Part shown: one piece after another, positions 17,977 to 27,116 of the stretch
Layout of the letters: each line of letters opens with the position of its first letter
Position numbering within the stretch: the first letter of the stretch is position 1
Source: Isoptericola variabilis 225
GTDB lineage: Bacteria > Actinomycetota > Actinomycetes > Actinomycetales > Cellulomonadaceae
Assembly (NCBI RefSeq): GCF_000215105.1
Contig: NC_015588.1
Coordinates: 1,364,001 to 1,428,000, forward strand
Direction: 5' to 3'
Length of the DNA stretch: 64,000 bases
Program-made: the position numbers and the translations under genes
Notes under the pieces: model-generated
Database searches by the model: none
What the model was told of the DNA's origin: nothing
The model's input: the letters and a program-made list of their open reading frames with translations, nothing else

Positions 17977-18732
17977 CTACAGGCTGCGCAGCACCGCGAC
18001 GACGCGGCCCAGGACCTGCGCCTCGTCGCCCGGGATCGGGCTGTAGGCCTGGTTCTGCGGCAGCAGCCAGACGTGCCCGTCCGCCTGCTTGAACGTCTTG
18101 ACCGTCGCCTCGCCGTCGATCATCGCGGCGACGACCTCCCCGTTCTCCGCGACCGGCTGGCGCCGCACGACGACCCAGTCGCCGTCGCAGATCGCGGCGT
18201 CGACCATCGAGTCGCCCGCGACCTTGAGCAGGAAGAGCTCGCCGTCGCCCACGACCTGGCGGGGGAGCGGGAAGACGTCCTCGACGAGCTGCTCGGCCAG
18301 GATCGGCCCGCCGGCCGCGATCCGCCCCACGAGCGGGACGTACGACGGCGCGGGCACCGACTCCTCCTCCGCGGCCGCGACCGCCGTCGCGGCGCCGAGC
18401 GCCGACTCGACGCGGTCCCGGTGCGCGGCGGCCTCGGGCGCGTCCGGGTCGACGACCTCGATCGCGCGCGGCCGGTTGGGGTCGCGCCGGAGGTAGCCCT
18501 TGCGCTCGAGCGTCGTGAGCTGGTGCTTGACCGACGACGGGCTCGCGAGGCCGACGGCCTCGCCGATCTCGCGCATCGTGGGCGGGTACCCGCGGCGCTC
18601 GACCGAGTCGCGGATGGTCTCGAGGACGCGCCGCTGGCGCGGCGTCAGGCGGTCCGCCCCGGCCCCCGACAGGTCGCTGACCGTCGCCAGCGCGGCGTCG
18701 TCGCCCGTGGCCCGGTCCGGTCCGGTCGTCAT
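17977..18732 (-). CDS. lexA: SOS repressor LexA
   Basis: LexA represses SOS genes and cuts itself when RecA is activated. The 251-residue product has the N-terminal winged helix ([37 protein letters not shown]), the Ala-Gly cleavage site in GRIAAGGP, the catalytic Ser in [13 protein letters not shown] and the catalytic Lys in EATVKTFK. An N-terminal extension of about 28 residues and an Ala/Glu-rich linker are longer than in E. coli, as in other actinobacteria. It is autoregulated through the box at 18835-18850. Confidence 0.97.
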   Translation of the reverse strand: MTTGPDRATGDDAALATVSDLSGAGADRLTPRQRRVLETIRDSVERRGYPPTMREIGEAVGLASPSSVKHQLTTLERKGYLRRDPNRPRAIEVVDPDAPEAAAHRDRVESALGAATAVAAAEEESVPAPSYVPLVGRIAAGGPILAEQLVEDVFPLPRQVVGDGELFLLKVAGDSMVDAAICDGDWVVVRRQPVAENGEVVAAMIDGEATVKTFKQADGHVWLLPQNQAYSPIPGDEAQVLGRVVAVLRSL

Positions 18733-18809
18733 CGCGTCACTCCCGTCCTCGAGGCCCGCCCTGCGGATCGGGCCGTGAAATCCGACAAACCTTCCATCGC
18801 GCTAGGGCC

Positions 18810-18850
18810 ACTGTAGGTCAGAGCGGCCCGCGACTCAAACATCTGTTCGA
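18810..18850 (-). promoter_or_regulatory. lexA promoter with overlapping SOS box
   Basis: Read on the minus strand, TTGAGT (18833-18838), a 17-bp spacer and TACAGT (18810-18815) form a good sigma-70-type promoter. The SOS box TCGAACAGATGTTTGA (18835-18850) overlaps the -35, matching 15 of 16 in the actinobacterial consensus TCGAAC-N4-GTTCGA (fixed and free bases together). LexA bound here would block RNA polymerase, the expected autoregulation. Confidence 0.85.
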
Positions 18851-18901
18851 GGATGTCTCGACTTTGTCGGACCGGGGTGGTACCAATGGTACAGACGTTC
18901 G

Positions 18902-18932
18902 ACGTACACCTGTTCGACGGACACCTGTTCGA
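18902..18932 (+). promoter_or_regulatory. Two adjacent imperfect SOS boxes upstream of the LysM gene
   Basis: ACGTACACCTGTTCGA (18902-18917) and ACGGACACCTGTTCGA (18917-18932) each have a perfect right half (GTTCGA) and 4 of 6 matches in the left half of TCGAAC-N4-GTTCGA. They are spaced 15 bp apart and share the centre ACCT. With the box at 18835-18850 they give three sites between lexA and the LysM gene. Binding is inferred, not shown. Confidence 0.6.
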
Positions 18933-18964
18933 CGACAGTGCTCGAGACACGGAAGGACGGAACC

Positions 18965-19315
18965 ATGGCCGCCACGATCCCGAGCCCCGGCACGACGTCC
19001 GAGGCGTACGGCTTCCTGGGGCTCGGCGGGCTCCGGCTGACCCCGCGCGGCCGCGCGGTGGTGCTGGCGCTCGCCGCGCTCGTCTCAGCGGCCTTCGGCC
19101 TGGCCGGCACGCAGGCCGTCGCGAGCGCGCCGCCGGTGCCGGTCGAGGTCCGCGCCCACACGGTCGCCCCGGGCGAGACGCTCTGGCACCTCGCGCGCGG
19201 CACGGCCGCCGCGGGGGAGGACCTCCGCGACGTCGTCGCCGAGCTCAAGGCGCTCAACGGGATGCGCACGTCCGAGGTCGAGGCCGGCCAGGTCGTCCTG
19301 GTGCCGGCCGAGTGA
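18965..19315 (+). CDS. Single-pass membrane LysM protein, probable SOS division inhibitor (YneA/Rv2719c-like)
   Basis: This 116-residue protein has a cytoplasmic N-terminus of about 30 residues, one membrane helix (residues 37-60, rich in Ala, Leu and Val) and an extracellular LysM domain ([36 protein letters not shown]) for peptidoglycan. The same layout beside lexA is seen in Bacillus YneA, Corynebacterium DivS region genes and mycobacterial Rv2719c, which halt division after DNA damage. ATG 18965 has GGAAGGACGG upstream. SOS-like boxes lie 33-63 bases before it. The inhibitor role is inferred from layout and context. Confidence 0.85.
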   Translation: MAATIPSPGTTSEAYGFLGLGGLRLTPRGRAVVLALAALVSAAFGLAGTQAVASAPPVPVEVRAHTVAPGETLWHLARGTAAAGEDLRDVVAELKALNGMRTSEVEAGQVVLVPAE

Positions 19316-19421
19316 CGGCGCTCGCGTGAACGCGGCCGGCGGTGTTGCGCCGGCCGCGGGCGGCCGCATACGTTCGTCGGGCCGCCGGGCACCCGCCCGG
19401 CCCCGATCGCAGGAGACACGG

Positions 19422-19943
19422 ATGCACTGCCCGTTCTGCCGGCACGCCGACTCGCGCGTGATCGACTCCCGGACGTCCGACGACGGTGCCGCCATCCGGC
19501 GCCGGCGCCAGTGCCCGGCGTGCAACCGACGGTTCACGACGATCGAGACGGCGAGCCTGTCGGTCGTCAAGCGCTCGGGCGCCACGGAGCCCTTCAGCCG
19601 CGACAAGATCGTCTCGGGCGTGCGCAAGGCGTGCCAGGGCCGGCCCGTCAGCGCCGACGACCTCGCGCTGCTCGCGCAGCGGGTCGAGGAGACGCTGCGC
19701 AGCTCGGGGAGCCCCGAGATCGACGCGTACGAGATCGGGCTCGCGATCCTCGGGCCGCTCCGCGAGCTCGACGAGGTCGCGTACCTACGGTTCGCGAGCG
19801 TGTACCAGGCGTTCGACTCCCTCGAGGACTTCGAGAGCGCGATCACGTCCCTGCGCGCGGAGCGCGCGGAGCGCGCCGCGCGGGAGGAGGCGGCCGGTGC
19901 GGGCGCCGAGGCGTCCCCCGCGCCGGCGGAGCAGGGGGTCTGA
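19422..19943 (+). CDS. nrdR: Transcriptional repressor NrdR
   Basis: NrdR represses ribonucleotide reductase genes according to ATP/dATP level. The 173-residue product starts MHCPFC; the zinc ribbon uses CPFC and CPAC, followed by the ATP-cone ([24 protein letters not shown]). The C-terminus adds an Ala/Glu-rich tail. ATG 19422 has AGGAGA eight bases upstream, and family length supports it over the upstream in-frame start at 19326. No nrd gene lies in the window; the lexA-LysM-nrdR order is common in actinobacteria. Confidence 0.95.
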   Translation: MHCPFCRHADSRVIDSRTSDDGAAIRRRRQCPACNRRFTTIETASLSVVKRSGATEPFSRDKIVSGVRKACQGRPVSADDLALLAQRVEETLRSSGSPEIDAYEIGLAILGPLRELDEVAYLRFASVYQAFDSLEDFESAITSLRAERAERAAREEAAGAGAEASPAPAEQGV

Positions 19944-20070
19944 CGCGGCGGCGTCGGGCCGGCGAAATGCGCTGGCGCCCGGGCACCGGGTGCAGCATGC
20001 TGGACCGGACCGGCGGCGGGGCGCTCGTCCGGCGCCGCGCCCGCACCCCGACCAAGGACGAGGTGGTCGC

Positions 20071-20253
20071 ATGACGGACAAGCAACGCACGACGGCTCCG
20101 GGAGCGGACGCGAAGGCGCGCTTCAAGGAAGCTCTCGACAGGAAGAACGCCACGCACCACCGGACCGCCGACGGCGAGACCAACACGGGCGCCGTGCACG
20201 GCCCCGAGACGGCCGGGCCGGTCCAGAAGATGTTCCGGCGCAAGTCCGGCTGA
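20071..20253 (+). CDS. DUF5302-type small protein
   Basis: This 60-residue, highly charged protein has no hydrophobic segment. ADAKARFKEALDRKNA, THHRTADG and the C-terminal KMFRRKSG match the small actinobacterial DUF5302 family as I remember it. Function is unknown. ATG 20071 is the only start that gives the family layout. A strong hairpin follows it and probably ends the transcript. Confidence 0.75.
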   Translation: MTDKQRTTAPGADAKARFKEALDRKNATHHRTADGETNTGAVHGPETAGPVQKMFRRKSG

Positions 20254-20269
20254 CGCCGGCCGCGCCGGC

Positions 20270-20310
20270 GCGACGGGCGGTCCCGGGATCTCTCCGGGGC
20301 CGCCCGTCGC
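20270..20310. terminator. Bidirectional hairpin terminator after DUF5302 gene and serA
   Basis: GCGACGGGCGG (20270-20280) pairs with CCGCCCGTCGC (20300-20310); the stem continues inward with CCCGG/CCGGG after one T-G position, around a 7-base loop. It lies between the stops of two convergent genes and can fold on either strand. No T-run is present, as is usual in this GC-rich genome. Confidence 0.8.
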
Positions 20311-20314
20311 CGTC

Positions 20315-21556
20315 TCAGGCTCCGGCGGCCGGGCCGGGCGGGAACTCGGGCCGCTCGAACGCGTCGCGGATGCGCAGCCGGATCGTCGTGTCCATGGCCT
20401 GGAGCTTGGCCGACGCGCCGCGCTGCGTGACGTCGGAGATGTCGGTCACCACGTAGCCGATCTCGCCGCGCGTGGCGAGCATCTGTGCCTCGATGTTGGC
20501 ACCGTGGTCGGCGAAGACCTGGTTGACCGCCGCGAGCACGCCGGGGACGTTGCGGTGCAGCAGCATGATGCGGCCCACGCCGGTGTGCTCGAGCTGCAGG
20601 TTCGGCAGGTTGACCGAGAGCGTCGTCGAGCCCGTCGCGACGTAGTCGCGCAGCTTCTTGGCCACGAAGTCGCCGATCGCCTCCTGGGCCTCCTCGGTCG
20701 AGCCGCCGACGTGCGGCGTGAGGATGACGTTGTCGAGCCCGCGCAGCGACGACTCGAAGTGGTCGCCGCGCTTCTTCGGCTCCGACGGGAAGACGTCCAC
20801 CGCGGCGCCCGCGATGTGGCCCGACAGGATGTGCTCGCGCAGGGCGTCGACGTCGACGACGAACCCGCGTGACAGGTTGAGGAAGATCGCGCCCGGCTTC
20901 ATCCGGGCGAACATGTCGGCGCCGAACATCCCGGCGTTGCCCTTGCGGCCGTCGACGTGGATGGTCACGGCGTCGGAGACCTCGAGCAGCTCGTCGACCG
21001 TCTCGACGCGCCGCGCGTTGCCGAGCGCGAGCTTCTCGGCGGTGTCGTAGAAGACGACGCGCATGCCGAGGTTCTCCGCGAGCACCGACAGCTGCGAGCC
21101 GATGTTGCCGTACCCGATGATGCCGAGCGTGCGGCCGCGCACCTCGTGCGCGCCCTCGGCCGTCTTGTCCCAGACGCCCGCGTGCAGCGCCTTGTCGCGG
21201 ACCGTGAGGCGGCGGGTCAGCGCGATGATCTCGGCGAGCGCGAGCTCGACCACCGAGCGCGTGTTCGAGTACGGCGCGTTGAAGACCGCGACGCCGTACG
21301 ACGCGGCCGCGCCCAGGTCGATCTGGTTCGTCCCGATGCTGAACGTGCCCACCGCCAGCAGGCCCGGCACCGACTCGAAGACCTTGGACGTGACGGTCGT
21401 CTTGGACCGGATGCCGAGGATCTGGAAGCCGTCGAGGGCCTCGATCAGCTCGGCCTCGTCGAGCGCGCCGGGGCGCGTGACGACCTCGATCCCCGCGTCG
21501 CGGAGGATCTCGGTGGCGACAGGGTGGACGTTCTCCAGCAGAAGGGCGCGCAGCAC
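20315..21556 (-). CDS. serA: D-3-phosphoglycerate dehydrogenase, E. coli-type
   Basis: SerA catalyses the first committed step of serine synthesis, oxidising 3-phosphoglycerate with NAD. The 413-residue product has the substrate motifs GTFSIGTNQIDL and NAPYSNTRSVVEL, the Rossmann motif GIIGYGNIGSQ, the catalytic Arg, Glu and His region (LSRGFVVDVDAL, LTPHVGGSTEEAQ) and one C-terminal ACT domain (HRNVPGVLAAVNQVF) for serine feedback. It follows the short E. coli arrangement rather than the long mycobacterial type. GTG 21556 (MLRALLLENVHP) fits the family start; ATG 21592 is the alternative. Confidence 0.92.
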   Translation of the reverse strand: MLRALLLENVHPVATEILRDAGIEVVTRPGALDEAELIEALDGFQILGIRSKTTVTSKVFESVPGLLAVGTFSIGTNQIDLGAAASYGVAVFNAPYSNTRSVVELALAEIIALTRRLTVRDKALHAGVWDKTAEGAHEVRGRTLGIIGYGNIGSQLSVLAENLGMRVVFYDTAEKLALGNARRVETVDELLEVSDAVTIHVDGRKGNAGMFGADMFARMKPGAIFLNLSRGFVVDVDALREHILSGHIAGAAVDVFPSEPKKRGDHFESSLRGLDNVILTPHVGGSTEEAQEAIGDFVAKKLRDYVATGSTTLSVNLPNLQLEHTGVGRIMLLHRNVPGVLAAVNQVFADHGANIEAQMLATRGEIGYVVTDISDVTQRGASAKLQAMDTTIRLRIRDAFERPEFPPGPAAGA

Positions 21557-21617
21557 GCACCCATGGTGCGCCGCGCAGGCGCGTACGGACAAACGCGTCT
21601 CACGGCCGGGAGCGCGC

Positions 21618-23903
21618 CTAGGCGGCGGCGCGCTCCGCGAAGCCCTCGGGCAGGGCGCGCTCGTGCACGACGACGAGGCGCTGCGTCGGGCGCGTCATGG
21701 CGACGTAGAGGTCCGAGAAGCCCCCCGGGCCCTCGGCGACGGCCGCCGGCTCGACGAGCACGACGGCGTCGTACTCGAGCCCCTTGGTCTCGCGCGGGGA
21801 GACCACGACGACCTGGGCGTCCTCCGGGCGCTGGGCGAGAAGACGGGCGCCCTCGGCGCGCCCGAGCGCGTCCTGCAGCACCGACTCCACGGCCCGACGC
21901 AGCGCCGGCACGCGCTCGGCGGGCGCGACGACCGCGACCCGGCCCGCGCCGTCGGACCCGACGAACTCGCGCGCGAGGCCGACGACCTGGTCGAGGACCT
22001 CCTGCTCCAGCACGGGGTGCGTCGGCCCGGACGGCGTCGCGCGGACGAGCTCGAGCGAGTCCTCGACGTGTCGCGCGGCCGTGAGCGGGGACACGGGCAG
22101 CCCCGCCGCGTGCGCGACGCGCTGGGCGGCGTCGGCCACGGCGGCGGGCGTGCGGTAGCTCACCGTGAGCTCCTCGAGCCGCCAGCCGTCGCGCAGCACG
22201 GGGTCGAGCGCCGCGGCCCACGACCTGGCCCCGGCGGCCGACGACGTCTGGGCGACGTCGCCGACGATCGTCAAGGACCGCGTGGGGACGCGGCGCACGA
22301 GCGCGCGCCACGCCATCGGCGACAGCTCCTGCGCCTCGTCGACGACCACGTGCCCGTACGTCCACGAGCGGTCGGTGGCGGCGCGCTCGGCGGTGGTCAG
22401 GCGCGGGCCGGTCGCCTCGAAGCGCGACGCGAGCGTCTCGGCGTCGACGAGCCCGCCGCCCGCCCCGGTCGACTCGAGCACCGAGCGGGCGTACTCGAGC
22501 TCGGCCTGCCGCTCCGCGGCCCGCGCCCGCGCCTCGGCGCGCGCGAGCGAGTCGTCCTCGCCGAGCAGCTCGGCCGCCTCGTCGAGGATCGGGACGTCCG
22601 ACTCGGTCCACGGGGCGTCCGGGTCCCGCCGCAGCAGCCGGCGCTCGGCCGCCGTGAGCTCGGGTGCGGCCTCGGCGAGCCGGTGCGGCTTGGCGTACAG
22701 GTCGGCGACGAGCTTCTCGGGCGTGATGGGGAACCACGCGAGGTTGAGCGCGACGCGCACGTCGCGGTCCGAGCGCAGGTCCTCGGTGACCATGGCGACG
22801 TCCTCGGGCGCCAGGGCCGAGCCGAGCTGCTCGGCGTACTGGTCGACGAGCCGCGCGAGCATCTCGCGCACGAACGTGGCGCGCGCCTCGTTGTGCGGCT
22901 TGTGCGTCCGGCGCGCCCGCGCGATCGCCTCGCGCACGTCGCGGCGGCGGATCACCAGGTCGTGCCCGTCGACGCGCACGCGCACGTCCTGCGCCGGCAC
23001 GCGCTCGCGGGCGCGCACCGCCCGGCGCACGATCGAGCGCCACACGAGGCGGCCCTTGACCTCGGCGACCGTCCCGGTGTCGACGCCGGTCGCGACGACG
23101 CCGGGCAGGAGCTCGGCGATCGTCGTCGCGACGACGCCCGTCTCGCCGAGCGACGGCAGCACCTGGTCGATGTACCGCAGGAACGACCGGCTCGGCCCGA
23201 CGAGCAGCACGCCCGAGCGCTCGAGCACCTTGCGGTGCGCGTACAGCAGGTAGGCGGCGCGGTGCAGGGCGACCGCCGTCTTGCCGGTCCCCGGGCCGCC
23301 CTGGACGACGAGCGCGCCCCCCAGCTCGGAGCGGATGATGCGGTCCTGCTCGGCCTGGATCGTCGCGACGATGTCGGTCATGCGCCCGGTGCGACGCGTC
23401 GCCAGGGACGCGAGCAGCGCGCCCTCGCCCGAGAGGTGCGTCGTGTCGTGGCCGTCGATCGCGTCGAGGTCGAGCACCTCGTCCTCGAGACCCGTGACGG
23501 AGCGGCCCGACGTCACCAGGTGGCGGCGGCGCACGACGCCCGCGGGGTGCAGCGCCGTCGCGCGGTAGAACGCCTGCGCGGCCGGCGCGCGCCAGTCGGT
23601 GAGCAGCGAGCGGTGCTCGTCGTCCGTGAGCCCGATGCGGCCCACGTAGCGCACCGTGTCGTCGTCGAGGTCGAGCCGGCCGAACACCAGCCGGTCCTCG
23701 ACCGCGTCGAGCTGCGCGACCCTGTCCTCGTAGAGCGTCGCGAACGCGTCGCGCTCGCTGCGGTTCTGCGGCGACCCCGAGGGGCCGGCCCGGCGCACCT
23801 CCGCGAGCCGGCCGCGCGTCGTCCTGCGGAGCTCGTCCAGCCGCGCGTAGAGGCGGTCCACGACCGCCTGCTCTCGTGCCAGCTCGTCCTGCCTGCCCGC
23901 CAC
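21618..23903 (-). CDS. helD: RNA polymerase recycling motor ATPase, HelD/HelR type
   Basis: HelD proteins are superfamily-1 ATPases that pry stalled RNA polymerase off DNA and can displace rifampicin. The 761-residue product starts with a coiled coil (AREQAVVDRLYARLDELRR) that enters the secondary channel, then LVFGRLDLDDDTVRYVGRIG, Walker A (GGPGTGKTAVALHR, about residue 200), Walker B (HVVVDEAQELSP), IVGDVAQTS and a C-terminal UvrD-like helicase domain. GTG 23903 has GAGGAGG four bases upstream. The longer open frame upstream lies over the next gene and is rejected. Confidence 0.88.
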   Translation of the reverse strand: MAGRQDELAREQAVVDRLYARLDELRRTTRGRLAEVRRAGPSGSPQNRSERDAFATLYEDRVAQLDAVEDRLVFGRLDLDDDTVRYVGRIGLTDDEHRSLLTDWRAPAAQAFYRATALHPAGVVRRRHLVTSGRSVTGLEDEVLDLDAIDGHDTTHLSGEGALLASLATRRTGRMTDIVATIQAEQDRIIRSELGGALVVQGGPGTGKTAVALHRAAYLLYAHRKVLERSGVLLVGPSRSFLRYIDQVLPSLGETGVVATTIAELLPGVVATGVDTGTVAEVKGRLVWRSIVRRAVRARERVPAQDVRVRVDGHDLVIRRRDVREAIARARRTHKPHNEARATFVREMLARLVDQYAEQLGSALAPEDVAMVTEDLRSDRDVRVALNLAWFPITPEKLVADLYAKPHRLAEAAPELTAAERRLLRRDPDAPWTESDVPILDEAAELLGEDDSLARAEARARAAERQAELEYARSVLESTGAGGGLVDAETLASRFEATGPRLTTAERAATDRSWTYGHVVVDEAQELSPMAWRALVRRVPTRSLTIVGDVAQTSSAAGARSWAAALDPVLRDGWRLEELTVSYRTPAAVADAAQRVAHAAGLPVSPLTAARHVEDSLELVRATPSGPTHPVLEQEVLDQVVGLAREFVGSDGAGRVAVVAPAERVPALRRAVESVLQDALGRAEGARLLAQRPEDAQVVVVSPRETKGLEYDAVVLVEPAAVAEGPGGFSDLYVAMTRPTQRLVVVHERALPEGFAERAAA

Positions 23904-24002
23904 GCGTCCTCCTCGCGTCCGTGACCGTGCGGCCGTCCATGATTGCAGACCCGCCGGGCAGGGCTCGACCGCGCCCCGCGTCGTCGGACTAGGATCGGGC
24001 GC

Positions 24003-25334
24003 ATGAGCAGCGGCGACGTGCCCCGCACCCCGGGTGGGCAGGGTCCGACGGCCGCCACGAGCCCCGAACCGGTACGCGTGCTGCTCGTCGAGGACGACGA
24101 CGCCGACGCGCTGCTCGTCGACGAGCAGCTGCGCGACGCCGGCGTCACGGTCGAGCTGCGCCGGGCGCGCTCCCTCGCCGAGGCGCTCGGGAGCCTCGGC
24201 CGCTCGGACGTCGAGTGCGTGCTGCTCGACCTGGGCCTGCCCGACTCGTTCGGGCTCGCGGCGGTCGAGCAGCTGCGGCAGGTCGCCGAGCGCGCGCCCG
24301 TGCCGCCCGCGCTGGTGGTCCTCACGGGTCACACGGGCGTGGACCAGGGCGTGCAGGCCGTGGCCGCGGGCGCGGACGACTACCTGGTCAAGGGCGAGAT
24401 CGAGAGCGACCTGCTGGGACGGTCGCTGCGGTACGCGCTGCAGCGGCGCCGGTCGGTCGCCCAGCAGCGAGCCCTGTACCGCAGCGAGGTCCGCGCGGCC
24501 GAGACCGCGCGGCTCGAGCGGGCGCTGCTGCCGAAGCCGCTCGTGCAGGACGGCAAGGTCTCGGTCATGGTCGGCTACCTCCCGGGCGGCAACGGGCTCC
24601 TCGGCGGCGACTTCTTCGACACGGTCGAGCGCCCGGACGGGACGGTCCTGTCCGTCATCGGCGACGTCGCGGGCCACGGCCCGGACGAGGCCGCGCTCGG
24701 CGCGACCCTGCGCACGGCCTGGCGCACGCTCGTGCTCACGGACACGCCCGCCGAGCGCGTCCTGCCGCTGCTCGAGCGCGTGCTGCTCACCGAGCGTTCG
24801 CGCCCGGAGATCTTCGTGACGCTCTGCCAGGTGGCCGTCTCGCCGGGCCGCGACCACGCCCAGGTGGCGCTCGCGGGCCACCCGGCGCCGATGCTCCTCA
24901 CCGGCCCGGTCGGGGACGTGCGCTGCGAGGTCCTGCCCGACGACGCGCGCGGGCGGGCGCTGGGCATCCCGGTCGAGGGCGGCTGGGACGCGCACCGCGT
25001 CGAGCTCGACGGCCCGTTCGCGCTCATGCTCTACACCGACGGGCTGGTGGAGGCCGAGGTCGACCCCGAGGGCCTCGCCGTCGAGCTGCCGCGGCGCCGG
25101 GGCGTGCCGCGTCTCGGCGTCGAGGGCCTGCACGCGCTCGTGTCCGAGGAGCTCGCGCGCGAGGGCATCGAGGGCGTCGTCGAGCGCGTCCTGCGGCGCG
25201 TGCGCCGCCTGCACGGCGGGCCGCTGACGGACGACGCGGCGCTGCTCGTCGTCGGGTGGACCGGGCGCGACACCAAGATCCTCGGGACGCGGTCCTCCAC
25301 GCTGGCCGACTCCGACGAGTGGGCGCGCACGTGA
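24003..25334 (+). CDS. Response regulator fused to SpoIIE/PP2C phosphatase
   Basis: This 443-residue protein joins an N-terminal receiver domain (RVLLVEDDDADALL, phospho-acceptor Asp76 in LLDLGLPD, the Lys in YLVKGEIE) to a helical linker (about residues 140-180) and a SpoIIE-type PPM phosphatase (GGDFFDTV, VIGDVAGHGPDEA, LYTDGLVEA, LTDDAALLVV). Relatives (RsbU/RssB type) dephosphorylate anti-anti-sigma factors. The N-terminal 20 residues are polar. ATG 24003 follows TAGGAT by seven bases. It overlaps the histidine kinase gene by four bases, so the two are a likely signalling pair. Confidence 0.9.
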   Translation: MSSGDVPRTPGGQGPTAATSPEPVRVLLVEDDDADALLVDEQLRDAGVTVELRRARSLAEALGSLGRSDVECVLLDLGLPDSFGLAAVEQLRQVAERAPVPPALVVLTGHTGVDQGVQAVAAGADDYLVKGEIESDLLGRSLRYALQRRRSVAQQRALYRSEVRAAETARLERALLPKPLVQDGKVSVMVGYLPGGNGLLGGDFFDTVERPDGTVLSVIGDVAGHGPDEAALGATLRTAWRTLVLTDTPAERVLPLLERVLLTERSRPEIFVTLCQVAVSPGRDHAQVALAGHPAPMLLTGPVGDVRCEVLPDDARGRALGIPVEGGWDAHRVELDGPFALMLYTDGLVEAEVDPEGLAVELPRRRGVPRLGVEGLHALVSEELAREGIEGVVERVLRRVRRLHGGPLTDDAALLVVGWTGRDTKILGTRSSTLADSDEWART

Positions 25335-26506
25335 GCTCCTCCACGTCGCTGCGCGACCGGCTCCGGCGGCCGCTCGTGGCGGTGGGCGCCGTCCTGCTGC
25401 TCACGGTCGCCGTCGCGCTGGTCGCGGTCTGGCGCATCCTCGCGCTGCTGGGCGGGGGAGGGCCCGACGCGACGGCCGTCGACCGCGCGCTCGTGTGGAG
25501 CGAGGTCGTCCTCGTCGTGGTCGGCATCCTCGCGCTGCTCGTGGTGCTCGTGTGCGTGTTCGCCTGGGTCCAGCTCGAGCGGAGCGTGATCCGGCCGCTC
25601 GGGCGCCTCGCGGCCGCCGTCCGCCAGGCCAGCACGGGCGCGCACGAGCACGAGATCCCCGTGGAGGGGGCGGGCGAGATCGCGACGCTCGCGAGCGACG
25701 TCGAGCACATGCGGCGCGAGCTGGTCCAGCAGGTCGAGGAGGTGCGCCAGCTCCACGAGGAGGCCGAGCGCGCGCACGAGCTCCTGCGCGAGCAGACCCG
25801 CGAGCTCGAGCGCTCCAACCGGGACCTCGAGCAGTTCGCGTACGTCGCGTCGCACGACCTGCAGGAGCCGCTGCGCAAGGTCGCGAGCTTCACGCAGCTC
25901 CTGCAGAAGCGGTACGGCGGCCAGCTCGACGACCGCGCCGACCAGTACATCGGCTTCGCCGTCGACGGCGCGCACCGCATGCAGCGCCTCATCCAGGACC
26001 TGCTGTCGTTCTCGCGCGTCGGGCGCTCGGGAGCCGACTGGGAGGACGTCGACCTCGAGGCCGTCCTCGAGCAGGTGCTGCACGACGTCGGGGATCGGGT
26101 CTCCGAGTCGGGGGCCGAGGTCACGCACGACCCGCTGCCCGTCGTCCGCGGCGAGCGCGCGCTGCTCGCGATGCTGCTCATGAACGTGGTGAGCAACGCG
26201 ATCAAGTTCCGTCACCCCGAGCGGCCCCCGCGCATCCACCTCTCGGCGCGCCGCGACGGCGACGCGTGGGAGCTCGCCTGCACCGACAACGGCATCGGCA
26301 TCGACCCGCAGTACGCCGAGCGCGTGTTCGTGATCTTCCAGCGGCTGCACCCCAAGGAGGTCTACTCGGGCACCGGGATCGGCCTCGCGCTGGTCAAGCG
26401 CGTCGTCGAGCACCACGGCGGCCGGGTCTGGGTCGGGCCCGCGCCCACGGGCGGCACGACCGTACGCTGGACCCTGCGCACGGCGGGCGAGCCGGACCTC
26501 GGCTAG
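25331..26506 (+). CDS. Membrane histidine kinase with HAMP domain (phytochrome-like HisKA)
   Basis: This 391-residue kinase has two membrane helices (about residues 14-40 and 55-82) with a loop of only about 15 residues between them. A HAMP domain follows ([15 protein letters not shown]), then a long coiled coil and a HisKA domain with His175 in [13 protein letters not shown], the N box NVVSNAIKF, and G boxes DNGIGIDP and GTGIGLAL. The small outer loop argues against an extracellular ligand domain; it may sense membrane or cytoplasmic signals. It overlaps the REC-phosphatase gene by GTGA and precedes a response-regulator gene. Confidence 0.92.
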   Translation: MSSSTSLRDRLRRPLVAVGAVLLLTVAVALVAVWRILALLGGGGPDATAVDRALVWSEVVLVVVGILALLVVLVCVFAWVQLERSVIRPLGRLAAAVRQASTGAHEHEIPVEGAGEIATLASDVEHMRRELVQQVEEVRQLHEEAERAHELLREQTRELERSNRDLEQFAYVASHDLQEPLRKVASFTQLLQKRYGGQLDDRADQYIGFAVDGAHRMQRLIQDLLSFSRVGRSGADWEDVDLEAVLEQVLHDVGDRVSESGAEVTHDPLPVVRGERALLAMLLMNVVSNAIKFRHPERPPRIHLSARRDGDAWELACTDNGIGIDPQYAERVFVIFQRLHPKEVYSGTGIGLALVKRVVEHHGGRVWVGPAPTGGTTVRWTLRTAGEPDLG

Positions 26507-26591
26507 GCTCGAACGACCCGCTGACCTGGGCGGACGCGCCGACCGGGCGCGCCGTCCGGCGGGCGACGCAGGACGAGCAGCAGGAGGGCAC

Positions 26592-27032
26592 ATGACGGAC
26601 CAGCAGACGGGTATCGAGGTTCTCCTCGTCGAGGACGACCCGGGCGACGTCCTCATGACGCGCGAGGCGTTCGCCGAGCACAAGGTCGCCAACCGTCTGT
26701 CGGTCGTCTCCGACGGCGTCAGCGCGATGCAATTCCTCCGCAAGGAGGGTGAGCACGCCGATGCGCCCACGCCCGACCTCATCCTGCTCGACCTCAACCT
26801 GCCGCGCATGGACGGGCGCGAGGTGCTCGCCGCCGTGAAGGAGGACCCGGAGCTCAAGCAGATCCCGGTGGTCGTGCTCACGACGTCCGAGGCCGAGGAG
26901 GACGTGCTGCGCTCGTACGCGCTGCACGCGAACGCGTACGTCACCAAGCCCGTCGACTTCGACCGCTTCATCGAGGTCGTGCAGCAGATCGACGACTTCT
27001 TCGTCACCGTGGTGCGGCTCCCGGGCCGCTGA
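26592..27032 (+). CDS. Single-domain response regulator, Rcp1-like
   Basis: This 146-residue receiver domain has no output domain. The acidic pair is in [18 protein letters not shown], the phospho-acceptor is Asp67 in [13 protein letters not shown], Thr is in [12 protein letters not shown], and Lys is in [11 protein letters not shown]. The [10 protein letters not shown] segment and long alpha-beta loops are typical of Rcp1-type regulators, which pair with HisKA kinases of the kind encoded just upstream. RBS AGGAGGG precedes ATG 26592 by four bases. It probably relays phosphate between the kinase and the REC-phosphatase; that link is inferred. Confidence 0.9.
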   Translation: MTDQQTGIEVLLVEDDPGDVLMTREAFAEHKVANRLSVVSDGVSAMQFLRKEGEHADAPTPDLILLDLNLPRMDGREVLAAVKEDPELKQIPVVVLTTSEAEEDVLRSYALHANAYVTKPVDFDRFIEVVQQIDDFFVTVVRLPGR

Positions 27033-27116
27033 CGCGCCGGGAAGGATCCGCGCCCCGGCGCGGTTGACCTGTCCAGACGGGCGCACCGCCCGTCGGTCGC
27101 ACGAGGAGGAGACGCG

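Noticed and set aside
23904..25214. Upstream extension of the helD frame
   Set aside because: Lies over the REC-phosphatase gene on the other strand; the HelD family start and ribosome site are at 23903.
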